A stretch of DNA of 64,000 bases from Rhizobium sp. CF080 (lineage in GTDB: Bacteria > Pseudomonadota > Alphaproteobacteria > Rhizobiales > Rhizobiaceae): NCBI RefSeq assembly GCF_000282095.2, contig NZ_AKKC02000004.1:62001-126000 (forward strand). Direction: 5' to 3'. The notes under the pieces are model-generated. The model had not been told where the DNA came from and searched no databases. It saw only the letters and a program-made list of their open reading frames with translations. Within the stretch, counting starts at the first letter, position 1, and each line of letters begins with the position of its first letter. The translations under genes and the position numbers were made by a program. Below are positions 22,664-31,498 of the stretch, one piece after another.

Positions 22664-24364
22664 ATGAAACACGAAAAACCGATCGGAACATTCGCCGCCG
22701 AGGCAGTTCTCTCGCATATGAAGGCCGCCGGCATCGATGTCCTGTTCGCCAATGGCGGCACCGACTTCCCGTCGATCATCGAGGCCTATGCGCGCCAGCC
22801 GGAAAGCCGCCTGAAGATGCCGGAAGCGCTGGTCATCCCGCATGAGGGTGTCGCGGTCGGCATGGCGCATGGCTATTACCTGATGACGTCAAAACCGGCC
22901 GGCGTGATCGTCCACGTCAATGTCGGGCTTGCCAACTCGGTCATGGGGCTGATCAACGCCCGCTCCGAAAACGTGCCGATCATGATGTTCTCCGGCCGCA
23001 CGCCGATCACCGAACACGGCCGTTTCGGCTCACGCTCCTCGCCGATCCATTGGGGCCAGGAAATGTTCGACCAGGGCGGCATGGTCCGCGAAGTGGTCAA
23101 GTGGGATTACGAACTGCGTTACCCGGAACAGGCGGGCATCGTCATCGACCGCGCCATGAGCATCGCCATGAGCGAGCCCCGCGGTCCGGTGTACCTGAGC
23201 CTGCCGCGCGAGGCGCTGGCCGAGGGTGCCGAGATCGAGGCCAGCCACCGCTCGACGGTTACCCCGACCACCTACGGCCCGGCCGATCCGGCACTGATTG
23301 CCGAGGCTGCCGGCTTGCTCGCCAAGGCGAAGAACCCGCTGGTCATCACCCAGAGCCCGGAACTGGCTGCGGATTTCGAACCGCTCGCCGGCTTCGTCGA
23401 AAAATTTGCGCTGCCGACCGTCGAGATGTGGGCGACACGTCTCGCACTGCCGAGCGACCATCCGATGATGATCGGCCGCGACTCGACCCAGGTTCTGAAG
23501 GAAGCCGACGTCGTCGTTGTCATCAATGCATCCGTGCCGTGGATTTCCGATCATACCGCTCCGGCCGAAGGCGCCAAGATCATCGCCATCGGCCCGGACC
23601 CGCAGCATAGCCGCGTGCCGATTCGCAGCTTCCCGATCGACATCGCGCTCGCCGGCGGCATCAACAAGACGATCGCAGCACTGGCTGCTGCTCTTGCCGA
23701 GCGCGTGCCGGCATCCGAAACCTACTCCGAGCGCCGCGAGAAGTGGGCCAAGGTGAAGGCGGCCCAGGTCGAAGCGGCCGCCAAGCGCGCTGCCATGGGC
23801 AATGGTTCGCCGATGACGCCCGCCTATGTCAGCGCTTGCGTCTCCGCCATCATGGACGAGAAGACGACCGTCGTGAACGAACTCGGCATCGATCCGTCGG
23901 TGATGACCTTCAAGCATCCGAAATCGTTCTTCTCGACGCCGCTGTCCGGCGGTCTCGGCTTCGGCCTCACCGCAGCGCTCGGCGCCCAGCTCGGCGACCG
24001 CAGCCGCCAGGTGATCGCGACGATCGGCGACGGTTCCTACATGTTCGCCAATCCTGTCGCCTGCCACCAGACCGCGACCGCGCTGAAGCTGCCGCTGCTG
24101 ACGATCGTCTTCAACAACGGCATCTGGAACGCCGTGCGCCGCTCGACGCTCTACATGTATCCGGACGGCAGTGCGGCAACCGCCAACACCATGCCGATCA
24201 CCGCACTCGATCCGGCTCCGGACTATGCCGCCGTCGCTCGCGCCCACGGTGCCCATGCCGAACGCGTCGAAACCGGCGCCGATCTGCCGGCGGCGCTGCA
24301 GCGGGCACTGGCCGCGACCAAGAGTGGCCAGCAGGCCATGCTCGAAGTCATGGTTTCCTACTAA
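22664..24364 (+). CDS. Thiamine-diphosphate-dependent enzyme 1 (decarboxylase/lyase)
   Basis: A 566-residue ThDP enzyme of the acetolactate synthase/benzoylformate decarboxylase superfamily. The N-terminal pyrimidine domain has the catalytic glutamate in IPHEGVAVGMAHGYY. The C-terminal PP domain has GDGSYMFANPVACHQTATA and ending LLTIVFNNG, the GDG-x(n)-NN diphosphate motif. It would decarboxylate or carboligate a 2-oxoacid. The gene follows the aldehyde dehydrogenase by 46 bases. The next gene encodes an FMN-dependent 2-hydroxyacid dehydrogenase, so a 2-oxoacid intermediate is likely. Which product (aldehyde, acyl or carboligation) is not readable from sequence. AAAGTCCAAGAGG before the ATG is a usable ribosome site. 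Confidence 0.85.
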   Translation: MKHEKPIGTFAAEAVLSHMKAAGIDVLFANGGTDFPSIIEAYARQPESRLKMPEALVIPHEGVAVGMAHGYYLMTSKPAGVIVHVNVGLANSVMGLINARSENVPIMMFSGRTPITEHGRFGSRSSPIHWGQEMFDQGGMVREVVKWDYELRYPEQAGIVIDRAMSIAMSEPRGPVYLSLPREALAEGAEIEASHRSTVTPTTYGPADPALIAEAAGLLAKAKNPLVITQSPELAADFEPLAGFVEKFALPTVEMWATRLALPSDHPMMIGRDSTQVLKEADVVVVINASVPWISDHTAPAEGAKIIAIGPDPQHSRVPIRSFPIDIALAGGINKTIAALAAALAERVPASETYSERREKWAKVKAAQVEAAAKRAAMGNGSPMTPAYVSACVSAIMDEKTTVVNELGIDPSVMTFKHPKSFFSTPLSGGLGFGLTAALGAQLGDRSRQVIATIGDGSYMFANPVACHQTATALKLPLLTIVFNNGIWNAVRRSTLYMYPDGSAATANTMPITALDPAPDYAAVARAHGAHAERVETGADLPAALQRALAATKSGQQAMLEVMVSY

Positions 24365-24376
24365 GGGGCGTCGGTC

Positions 24377-25606
24377 ATGGGGGGAGCCGGGGGCGACGCA
24401 AGGACGATAGAAACGCTGGCGGAGCTCCGCCGGCGTTATCCGATGATCGGTGACCTGGAGAAACGGGCGAAATGGCGGATTCCGCGTTTCGCCTATGAGT
24501 TCCTCCAGGGCGGCGCCGGCGATGAAACCGGCCTCAACCGAAACCGGACAGCGCTGCAGGCCGTCGAGGTCGTGCCGCGCTACGGCCTGGACATCTCCGC
24601 GGTAGATACCTCGGTCGAACTCTTCGGCCATCGTTACGCCGCCCCGATTGGCATCTCGCCGATCGGCTTCGACGGCATGATGTGGCCGGGCGCCACCGAG
24701 CGTTTCGCCAAGGCCGCTCAGGCCCACAACATCCCCTATCTAGTCGGCACGCTCGCCTGCGCGACGATCGAAAAAGTCGTGGAATGGGCACCCGATGTCA
24801 CCTGGTTCCAGCTCTACCCGATGGCGCCGAACAACCATCAATACAGTCTCGAAATGGCCGAGCGCGCCCGTGTCGCCGGCGCTAAGGTTTTGGTCGCGAC
24901 ACTCGACGTGCCCGTGCGCGCAAAACGCCCTCGGGACCTGAGGAACGGTCTCACTATGCCCTTTCGGCTGACGCCGAAGACGATGATGGCCGCGGCTATC
25001 GCTCCCTTCTGGCTGGATGCGATCCGCCGCAAGGGCATGCCGACCTTCGCCAATATGGCGGGTTTCGCCGGGGCACCGGACCGCATCACCACCTCGGCCT
25101 TCGTGCAGAAACATATCGGCGGCGGCTTCCCCTGGGAGCAGATTGCCCGCCTGCGCGACAAATGGACCGGGCCGATGCTGGTCAAGGGCGTCATGCACCC
25201 CGCCGATGCGGAAAAGGCGCTTGAACTCGGCCTCAACGGCGTGGTCGTCTCCAACCATGGCGGCCGCCAGTTCGATGCAGCACCCGCCACGATCGACGTC
25301 CTGCCGGAAATCGCCCGCACGGTCGGCACGCGTGGTACTGTCCTGTTCGACAGCGGCGTCGTGTCCGGCGTCGACATGGTGCGTGCGGTTGCCTGCGGTG
25401 CCCATTCGTCCTTTGCCGGTCGTGCCTTCATGCTCGGCCTTGCCGCACTTGGAGACCACGGCGCCACCCATATGGCGCAGGCCTTCATCGAAGAATACCG
25501 CGTCACGCTCGGCCAGAGCGGACTATTGAATACCGACCAGGCACGCCGCGCACCGGTGCGCCATTCGAGCGCCTGGACACAACAAGATTTCCAACCTCAC
25601 CTCTAA
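24377..25606 (+). CDS. FMN-dependent alpha-hydroxy-acid dehydrogenase/oxidase
   Basis: A 409-residue member of the L-lactate/L-mandelate/glycolate oxidase family. It starts by PRFAYEFLQGGAGDETGLNRNR, carries FQLYP (active-site Tyr), and has SNHGGRQFDAAPATID with the catalytic His and Arg. FMN-phosphate residues follow in DSGVVSGVDMVRAVACGAHSSFAGRAF. Family members usually have Arg after DGGV (DGGVRRG); here it is Val, which may change flavin binding slightly. These enzymes oxidise L-2-hydroxyacids to 2-oxoacids, passing electrons to quinone or O2. The gene begins 13 bases after ThDP enzyme 1, so it should supply that enzyme's 2-oxoacid substrate. Confidence 0.87.
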   Translation: MGGAGGDARTIETLAELRRRYPMIGDLEKRAKWRIPRFAYEFLQGGAGDETGLNRNRTALQAVEVVPRYGLDISAVDTSVELFGHRYAAPIGISPIGFDGMMWPGATERFAKAAQAHNIPYLVGTLACATIEKVVEWAPDVTWFQLYPMAPNNHQYSLEMAERARVAGAKVLVATLDVPVRAKRPRDLRNGLTMPFRLTPKTMMAAAIAPFWLDAIRRKGMPTFANMAGFAGAPDRITTSAFVQKHIGGGFPWEQIARLRDKWTGPMLVKGVMHPADAEKALELGLNGVVVSNHGGRQFDAAPATIDVLPEIARTVGTRGTVLFDSGVVSGVDMVRAVACGAHSSFAGRAFMLGLAALGDHGATHMAQAFIEEYRVTLGQSGLLNTDQARRAPVRHSSAWTQQDFQPHL

Positions 25607-25635
25607 TCGACCATGTCTCCGGGGAGGAGAAACCC

Positions 25636-27291
25636 ATGAAAGTTGCTGACGCCATCGTGGAAATTCTGAAGCGCGAGGGGATCGAGGTCATCTGCGGTTA
25701 CCCCGTGAACCACGTTCTCGAACACGCGGCCATGGCCGATGTCCGCCCGATCATCGTGCGCCAGGAACGCCACGGCCTGCACATGGCCGACGCCATGTCG
25801 CGCCTCTCGTCCGGCAAGACGATCGGCGTCTTCGCCATGCAGCTCGGACCGGGCACCGAAAACGCCTATGGCGGCGTCGCCCAGGCCTATTCGGAGTCCG
25901 TGCCGCTGCTGGTGCTGCCGATGGGTTATGAGCGTCGCGTCGCGCATGTCGATCCGAACTACAACGCGACCCGCTCGATGCGCGACATCACCAAGTCCGC
26001 AGAGCCGATCACCTCCGCCGCCGAAATCCCCAACATCTTCCGCCGCGCCTTCTCGAAGCTCCGCAACGGCCGCGGCGGGCCGGTGCTGATCGAAATCCCC
26101 AACGACATCTGGCAGGACGATGTGCCCGAGCCGCTGAACTACCGGCCGGTTCTGGCGACCCGCTACGGACCAGACCCGATCGCGGTGCGCGACGCGGTCG
26201 ATCTGCTGCTCGCCGCCAAGCGGCCGATCCTCTATGCCGGACAGGGCATTCATTACGCGCAGGCCTGGCCGCAGCTGAAACAGCTGGCCGAACTGCTGGC
26301 AATCCCGGTTTCGACCAGTCTCGAAGGCAAGAGCGCGTTTCCGGAAACCCATCCGCTGTCGGTCGGGGCGGGCGGTGCGGCAATCTCCAAGACGCTGCGC
26401 CACTTCCTCGATAGTTCGGATCTCATCTTCGGCATCGGTTGCTCGTTCACCGAGACCGCGTTCGGCGTACAGATGCCACTCGACAAGACCGTCATCCACG
26501 CGACCCTCGATCCCGACCACGTCAACAAGGATCTCGAAGCCAAGGTGGCCTTGGTCGGCGACGCGGCGCTGACACTCGATGCGGTGCTCGCTGAACTCGA
26601 AACCCGCAAGGTCGAGCCTCGCGACCACACGGAAGTCGCCGCCGAAATCGCCAAGATCCAGGCCGAGTGGCTGGCGGAATGGATGCCGAAGCTCACCGCG
26701 CCGGAAGCGCCGCTGTCGCCCTACCGCGTCCTCTGGGATCTTCAGCACACGGTCGATATCGAAAACACCATCATCACCCATGATGCCGGCAGCCCGCGCG
26801 ACCAGCTTTCGCCGTTCTGGAAGTCGGTGAAGCCGCTCACCTATATCGGCTGGGGCAAGACAACCCAGCTCGGTTACGGCCTTGGCCTCGCCATGGGCGC
26901 CAAGCTGATGCATCCCGACAAGCTCTGCATCAACGTCTGGGGCGATGCGGCGATCGGCTTTACCGGCATGGATTTCGAAACCGCGGTGCGCGAGCGCCTG
27001 CCGATCCTGTCGATCCTTCTCAACAACTTCTCGATGGCGATGGAACTGCCGATCATGAAGGTCTCGACGGAGAAATACCGCTCGACCGACATTTCCGGCG
27101 ACTACGCCGCCTTCGCCCGCGCACTCGGCGGTTACGGCGAACGCGTCACCGAACCGGATCAAATCATCCCGGCGATCAAACGCGGCATCGAGCAGACGCA
27201 AAAGGGGGTGCCGGTCCTCCTCGAATTTATCACGCGGCAGGAAATCGCCCGGTCGCGTTATCACCGCATGCTCACGGGTGAGAAGAAATGA
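25636..27291 (+). CDS. Thiamine-diphosphate-dependent enzyme 2
   Basis: A 551-residue ThDP enzyme, paralogous to the one at 22664 but diverged. The catalytic glutamate is in VRQERHGLHMADAMSR. The diphosphate motif is GDAAIGFTGMDFETAVRE followed by LSILLNN (GDA instead of the common GDG). Domain order is N-terminal Pyr, central Rossmann-like (about 190-330) and C-terminal PP, as in acetolactate synthase, oxalyl-CoA decarboxylase and 2-hydroxyacyl-CoA lyase. GGAGGAG precedes the ATG 30 bases after the FMN gene. Its stop overlaps the FAD-dehydrogenase gene (ATGA). Having a second ThDP protein beside a second hydroxyacid dehydrogenase suggests a stereo- or substrate-specific pairing. Confidence 0.85.
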   Translation: MKVADAIVEILKREGIEVICGYPVNHVLEHAAMADVRPIIVRQERHGLHMADAMSRLSSGKTIGVFAMQLGPGTENAYGGVAQAYSESVPLLVLPMGYERRVAHVDPNYNATRSMRDITKSAEPITSAAEIPNIFRRAFSKLRNGRGGPVLIEIPNDIWQDDVPEPLNYRPVLATRYGPDPIAVRDAVDLLLAAKRPILYAGQGIHYAQAWPQLKQLAELLAIPVSTSLEGKSAFPETHPLSVGAGGAAISKTLRHFLDSSDLIFGIGCSFTETAFGVQMPLDKTVIHATLDPDHVNKDLEAKVALVGDAALTLDAVLAELETRKVEPRDHTEVAAEIAKIQAEWLAEWMPKLTAPEAPLSPYRVLWDLQHTVDIENTIITHDAGSPRDQLSPFWKSVKPLTYIGWGKTTQLGYGLGLAMGAKLMHPDKLCINVWGDAAIGFTGMDFETAVRERLPILSILLNNFSMAMELPIMKVSTEKYRSTDISGDYAAFARALGGYGERVTEPDQIIPAIKRGIEQTQKGVPVLLEFITRQEIARSRYHRMLTGEKK

Positions 27292-28670
27292 CCCAGCCGA
27301 CCCTGCAATCCACCATCGATACGCTGAGGCTCCACTTCGGAGACCGGCTTTCGACCACGGAAGCCGTGCGCGAACATCACGGCCACGACATGTCACGCCA
27401 GCCGACCAGGCTGCCGGAGGCGGTCGTCTATGCCGAAAACGAGGACGAGGTGGCGCGCGTCGTCTCAGCCTGTTTCGAGGGCGGGATTGCGGTGACGCCG
27501 TTCGCGGCCGGCTCGTCCATGGAAGGCCACACGATCCCGCTCAAGGGCGGGATCTCACTCGACCTCACCCGGATGAACAAGATCGTCCAGGTCAACCACG
27601 AGGATTTCGACGTCCAGGTCGAGGCGGGCGTCACCCGCAAGCAACTCAATGCCCATATCCGCGATACCGGCCTGTTCTTCCCCATCGATCCCGGCGCCGA
27701 CGCCTCGATCGGCGGCATGGCCTCGACGCGTGCCTCCGGCACCACCGCCGTGCGCTACGGCACGATGCGCGAAAACGTGCTGGCGCTGCGCGTCGTCACG
27801 CCCCAGGGCAAGATCATCACCACCGGCCGGCGCACGAAAAAGTCTTCGACAGGTTACGACCTGACCAAGCTTTATGTCGGCGCCGAAGGCACGCTCGGCG
27901 TCATCACCGAGGTGACGGTGAAGCTGCATCCGATCCCGGAAACCATCGCCTCGGCGGTCTGTGCCTTCGAGACGATGCGCGGCGCGGTGGAAGCCGTCGT
28001 TGCGACCATCCAGAGCGGCATTCCCGTCGCCCGCATCGAATTCCTCGATGAGGTTGCAGTCGAAGCCGCCAACCGCCATGCGGGGCTGACCCTGAAACTC
28101 GCCCCGACCCTGTTCCTCGAATTCCACGGCAGCCCGCGCTGGGTGGAGGAACAGTCGAACACCGTTCGAGAGATCGCCGACGAATTCGGCGGCTCGGACT
28201 TCCAATGGTCGACGCGCACTGAAGACCGCGAGCGGCTCTGGAAGGCCCGCCACGAGACGATCTATTCCAACCAGACGCTGCGCCCCGGCTGCAAGGCCTT
28301 TACGACAGACGTCTGCGTGCCGATCTCGCGGCTTGCCGAAGCGGTGCTTGCCGCCCGCGAGGACATCGACAATTCTTTTGTCATGGGTAAGATCATCGGC
28401 CATGCGGGCGACGGCAATTTCCATGTCGGCTACCTGATTAAGCCGGAAATCCCGGACGAACTGGCGGAAGCGGAACGACTTGCAGAGCGGCTCTACCAGC
28501 GCGCCATCGACATGGGCGGCACCTTCAGCGGCGAACACGGGATCGGCATTTCCAAGCTGAAATACCTCCGCCGCGAACATGGCGATGCGATCGACATGAT
28601 GAACGCCATCAAGGCGGCGCTCGACCCCAAGGGCATCATGAACCCCGGCAAGCTCGGTCAGGTGGAATAA
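27288..28670 (+). CDS. FAD-linked D-2-hydroxyacid dehydrogenase (GlcD/D-lactate dehydrogenase family)
   Basis: A 460-residue FAD_binding_4 protein. The PCMH/VAO fold shows AAGSSMEGHTIPLKGGISLDL, IDPGADASIGGMASTRASG, and VGAEGTLGVITEVTVKL. The C-terminal domain has GHAGDGNFH (metal/substrate histidines) and GTFSGEHGIG, the hallmarks of D-lactate/glycolate/D-2-hydroxyglutarate dehydrogenases. It oxidises D-2-hydroxyacids to 2-oxoacids. Its ATG overlaps the stop of ThDP enzyme 2. Together with the FMN enzyme at 24377, whose family acts on L-isomers, it would let the cell use both stereoisomers. This is the last gene of the run; no terminator hairpin is obvious in the 24-base gap to the next, convergent gene. 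Confidence 0.88.
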   Translation: MTQPTLQSTIDTLRLHFGDRLSTTEAVREHHGHDMSRQPTRLPEAVVYAENEDEVARVVSACFEGGIAVTPFAAGSSMEGHTIPLKGGISLDLTRMNKIVQVNHEDFDVQVEAGVTRKQLNAHIRDTGLFFPIDPGADASIGGMASTRASGTTAVRYGTMRENVLALRVVTPQGKIITTGRRTKKSSTGYDLTKLYVGAEGTLGVITEVTVKLHPIPETIASAVCAFETMRGAVEAVVATIQSGIPVARIEFLDEVAVEAANRHAGLTLKLAPTLFLEFHGSPRWVEEQSNTVREIADEFGGSDFQWSTRTEDRERLWKARHETIYSNQTLRPGCKAFTTDVCVPISRLAEAVLAAREDIDNSFVMGKIIGHAGDGNFHVGYLIKPEIPDELAEAERLAERLYQRAIDMGGTFSGEHGIGISKLKYLRREHGDAIDMMNAIKAALDPKGIMNPGKLGQVE

Positions 28671-28694
28671 AGGCAAGCACTGGCGTCGGGCCGA

Positions 28695-29198
28695 TCAACG
28701 GCTGAGATCGATGCGGCTGGTCACCACCGATTTGCCGCTCGAAAGGTCCTTGTCGACCGTCTGGAGCCTGAGGCGATCGTTGCCGATCTTCTCGATGGTC
28801 ATATTGGCGACGCGGTCCCCGTTGATCACCCTTGCCCAGCGCACGCCGAGATTGATGGCATTGCCGCTGCGGTTGCCGGAAAGGACCGAAGGCTGGCCCG
28901 ACGGGCCGGTATAAGTGCCGCTATACCCACGATCCGAAGCCTCGAGATCGGCCGATATGCTGCGCCGGACGACCAGCAGACCGCGGCAGATTCCCTGCAT
29001 CGAGAGGGTGGCTGCTCCCGCCGTGGAGGTGAAGTCGCAGGCGACGTTGATGGGTTTGCCCCCGATGCGGGTCAGGACAGTCCCGTTGCCGCTCCAGCTG
29101 CCAGCGAGCGTCTTTAAAAAATCACCCTCTGCTGCCGAAGCTAAGGTCGGCGAGAAAGCCGAGGCGATAAACGCGGCGGAGACTAGAAACGAGCGCAT
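28695..29198 (-). CDS. Secreted hypothetical protein
   Basis: A 167-residue protein with a signal peptide (MRSFLVSAAFIASAF then a likely cut after ASA). The mature part (AEGDFLKTLAGSWSGNGTVLTRIGGK, only partly shown) contains TLAGSWSGNGTV, a start seen in small beta-barrel, lipocalin-like or DUF-type periplasmic proteins of Rhizobiales, followed by many beta-prone stretches and ISADLEASDRGYSGTYTG. There is one pair of cysteines (ACDFTS, GICRGL) that could form a disulphide. Function unknown. I start at ATG 29198 because the preceding residues are not signal-like. It is convergent with the D-hydroxyacid dehydrogenase gene. Confidence 0.7.
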   Translation of the reverse strand: MRSFLVSAAFIASAFSPTLASAAEGDFLKTLAGSWSGNGTVLTRIGGKPINVACDFTSTAGAATLSMQGICRGLLVVRRSISADLEASDRGYSGTYTGPSGQPSVLSGNRSGNAINLGVRWARVINGDRVANMTIEKIGNDRLRLQTVDKDLSSGKSVVTSRIDLSR

Positions 29199-29353
29199 GG
29201 CGATAATCCCATCTGTGTCTGCTTCGAACGCCGACAAAGCCGTTCCGTTCCACAAGCTCCCCAGGCGGCCGCCACAGAACCTGCCCGATCTCTTCCCTTC
29301 ATCCTCCCCTGCCCTAACTGCATTTTGCGAACGATAGAGAAGGAGGAGAGAGG

Positions 29354-29728
29354 ATGATCATCCGGTCCGGAAGCTGCCTTTGCGGCAAGGTGCAATATTC
29401 GGTGAAGGATGCGCCGATCAGGATCGGGCTCTGCCATTGCACCGACTGCCGGAAGGAAAGCGGCTCGAGCTTCGCCACGTTCGGCATCTGGCCGCGGCAT
29501 GCCTTTGAAAGCAGGGGCGCTGTCAAATATTTCCATGGCCGCGGTTTCTGCCCCGAATGCGGCTCACGCGTCTTCAGCGAAAGCGACGACGACGAGATAG
29601 AGATCCGTGTCGGCTCGCTCGACATGGCGCCGACGGACCTTGAACCGACCTACGAACTCTGGGTGAAACGGCGGGAGAACTGGCTGAGTCCCCTATCCGT
29701 CTCGCAGTTCGACGAGGATCGAACATGA
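29354..29728 (+). CDS. GFA/CENP-V family zinc protein
   Basis: A 124-residue protein with the cysteine pattern of the glutathione-dependent formaldehyde-activating (GFA) fold: SGSCLCGKVQY-like (GSCLCGKVQY), CHCTDCRKESGSSF and FCPECGSRVFSE. These cysteines bind zinc. Most proteins of this family have no demonstrated formaldehyde activity, so the call is structural only. GGAGGAGAG lies before the ATG. It is followed after about 60 bases by an HD-domain gene on the same strand; whether they are cotranscribed is unclear. Confidence 0.85.
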   Translation: MIIRSGSCLCGKVQYSVKDAPIRIGLCHCTDCRKESGSSFATFGIWPRHAFESRGAVKYFHGRGFCPECGSRVFSESDDDEIEIRVGSLDMAPTDLEPTYELWVKRRENWLSPLSVSQFDEDRT

Positions 29729-29787
29729 CGCATTGCGGTCATGCACCGACCCTATAGAGTGCCGCCGAATTTACGGGAGACAAGCGG

Positions 29788-30207
29788 ATGTCGGAACTGA
29801 TCGACAAGGCGATCGCCATCGCCACCGAGGCGCATGAAGGACAGTCGTCGAAAACCGGCGGGCCGTTTATTGACCATGTCCGGCGCGTGGCCGAAACCGT
29901 GGCCGGGGAGGACGAGAAACAGGTCGCCTGGCTGCATGACGTGGTCGAAAAAGGCCCCGGCTGGACATTCGAGCGGCTGCGCGAGGAAGGTTTTTCCGAA
30001 GCCGTCGTCGATGCCGTCGACGCGATGAGCAAGCGCGACGGCGAGGAATATTTCGCCTTCGTCCGCCGCTCGATCGAAAACCCGCTCGCTCGGCCGGTGA
30101 AGCGGGCCGACCTCACCGACAACCTTGCCCAGATGCGCCAGATGGGCGGCGACGACTCGAAATTCGCCGAAGGCCTGCGCATCCTCAACGAGCGATATCC
30201 GACCTGA
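29788..30207 (+). CDS. HD-domain phosphohydrolase
   Basis: A 139-residue small HD protein. FIDHVRRVAETVAG, AWLHDVVEKGPGW (the HD pair) and RADLTDNLAQM provide the metal-binding H...HD...D set of the RelA/SpoT-like HD family. It has no synthetase domain, so it may hydrolyse a nucleotide or an alarmone-like molecule. Substrate unknown. A GGGAG motif precedes the ATG. It is followed 76 bases later by an SDR gene on the same strand. Confidence 0.83.
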   Translation: MSELIDKAIAIATEAHEGQSSKTGGPFIDHVRRVAETVAGEDEKQVAWLHDVVEKGPGWTFERLREEGFSEAVVDAVDAMSKRDGEEYFAFVRRSIENPLARPVKRADLTDNLAQMRQMGGDDSKFAEGLRILNERYPT

Positions 30208-30283
30208 TAGGCGGAACCTTGGACCCTTCCCTGCCGTTCGTTTGCGCGCGGCACACGCCGAGATCCAGCGACAGGATGGGCTC

Positions 30284-31066
30284 ATGGAACTCAAATCTCA
30301 GGTGGCATTGGTAACGGGGGCAGGGTCGGGTATCGGCAAGGCGGCGGCCCTGAAACTCGCGGCGGGAGGTGCAAAGGTCGGCCTGCTCGGCCACACGAGA
30401 GCCGAGATCGAGGAGACCGCCCAAGAGATCGAGAAGACCGGTAGCGAAGCGCTGATGCTGGAAGCCGACGTTTCCGATGAAAAACAAATGCGCGAAGCGG
30501 TCGGCCTGCTTATGGAGAAATTCGGGACGCTCGATATCGTCGTCGCCAATGCCGGCATCAACGGCGTCTGGGCGCCGATCGACGACCTGAAGCCTGAGGA
30601 GTTCGACAGGACGATCGCCGTCAACCTGCGCGGCACCTATCTGACGCTTCACCTCACGGTGCCGCATCTGAAGGCACAGGGCGCCGGCTCGATCGTCGTC
30701 GTCTCCTCGATCAACGGCAACCGCACGTTCACGACACCCGGCGCCACGGCCTATACCGCCACCAAGGCAGCGCAGGTGGCGGTGGTGCAGCAGCTGGCGC
30801 TGGAGCTTGGCAAGCACCACATCCGCGTCAACGCCGTATGCCCCGGCGAGATCGAGACCAATATCGGCGAAAATACCAATCTCCGCCACGAGGAGGAAAC
30901 CGCAATCCCCGTGGAGTGGCCGGAAGGGCAGGTTCCGATCACCGACGGCAAACCGGGGAAAAGCGAGGACGTCGCCGAAGTGATCGCCTTCTTAGCTTCC
31001 GACCGGTCCCGCCATGTGACGGGCACGCCGATCTATGTGGACGGCGGTCAGAGCTTGCTGAGGTAG
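30284..31066 (+). CDS. Short-chain dehydrogenase/reductase
   Basis: A 260-residue SDR: TGAGSGIG (cofactor loop), NAGING, catalytic Ser in VSSING and YTATK. The C-terminal DVAEVIAFLASDRSRHVTGTPIYVDGGQSLL is classical. I start at ATG 30284 (MELKSQVALVTG). The longer frame upstream from 30125 overlaps the preceding HD gene and is not SDR-like. ACAGGATGGGCTC before the ATG gives a weak ribosome site. It is the closest kin of many Rhizobium sugar/polyol or 3-oxoacyl reductases; substrate not assignable. Confidence 0.86.
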   Translation: MELKSQVALVTGAGSGIGKAAALKLAAGGAKVGLLGHTRAEIEETAQEIEKTGSEALMLEADVSDEKQMREAVGLLMEKFGTLDIVVANAGINGVWAPIDDLKPEEFDRTIAVNLRGTYLTLHLTVPHLKAQGAGSIVVVSSINGNRTFTTPGATAYTATKAAQVAVVQQLALELGKHHIRVNAVCPGEIETNIGENTNLRHEEETAIPVEWPEGQVPITDGKPGKSEDVAEVIAFLASDRSRHVTGTPIYVDGGQSLLR

Positions 31067-31222
31067 GAATGTCTTCCGCTTTGAGCGGCGCAGCCGAAGT
31101 TGTTCCGTCGAACGGGAGAACGGTTGGTTGAAAGGCCAGCATAGGACTTCAGTCCAATCCCTCTGGTGGAACCCGGTCCCTCAATCCGCGTTCATGTCTC
31201 GCAAAACATTGAGGAATCACCC

Positions 31223-31453
31223 ATGAAGAACCTGCTTATCGCATCGGCTCTGGCCATTTCTTCCATTCTTACGGTCGCCGGCCCGTCCAACGCCGCCAGC
31301 GTCACGATCACCACCAATGAACGGGTGGCTCCACGCCATACCGTCCGCGAAGTCTACCGCCCGCATCGTCCCCGCCACGATTGCATGGTCAAGAAGGTGA
31401 AGACCCGTTACCACGGCCGAGTCGTCGTCAAGACCACCCGCGTCTGCCGGTGA
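31223..31453 (+). CDS. Small secreted basic protein
   Basis: A 76-residue protein with a clear signal peptide (MKNLLIASALAISSILTVAG, cut near SNA). The mature part of about 50 residues is very basic, with HRPRHDCMVKKVKTRYHGR and a single C-terminal Cys pair (C in HDC and VCR), which could form a disulphide. Similar short basic periplasmic proteins are common in Rhizobiales and have no known function. A GAGGAATC lies before the ATG. A 7-bp GC hairpin at 31479-31498 ends the transcript. Confidence 0.72.
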   Translation: MKNLLIASALAISSILTVAGPSNAASVTITTNERVAPRHTVREVYRPHRPRHDCMVKKVKTRYHGRVVVKTTRVCR

Positions 31454-31478
31454 ACTGCAGATCACCAGAGAGGGAGGA

Positions 31479-31498
31479 CGGCGGCGATCGGGCCGCCG
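31479..31498 (+). terminator. Intrinsic terminator after the small secreted protein gene
   Basis: CGGCGGC (31479-31485) and GCCGCCG (31492-31498), loop 6 bases, followed by CACTTTCCTT. It sits 26 bases after the stop of the small gene. Confidence 0.55.

Noticed and set aside
22664..24364. Naming the ThDP enzyme mdlC (benzoylformate decarboxylase)
   Set aside because: Only superfamily motifs are visible; substrate-pocket residues could not be matched, so no symbol is given.
25603..27396. Long minus-strand open frame opposite ThDP enzyme 2 (597 codons), and similar ones at 23030-24727 and 5171-7222
   Set aside because: Composition is that of a GC-rich antisense frame (Arg, Asp, Gly, His-rich), no domain, no ribosome site, and the opposite strand encodes clear enzymes.
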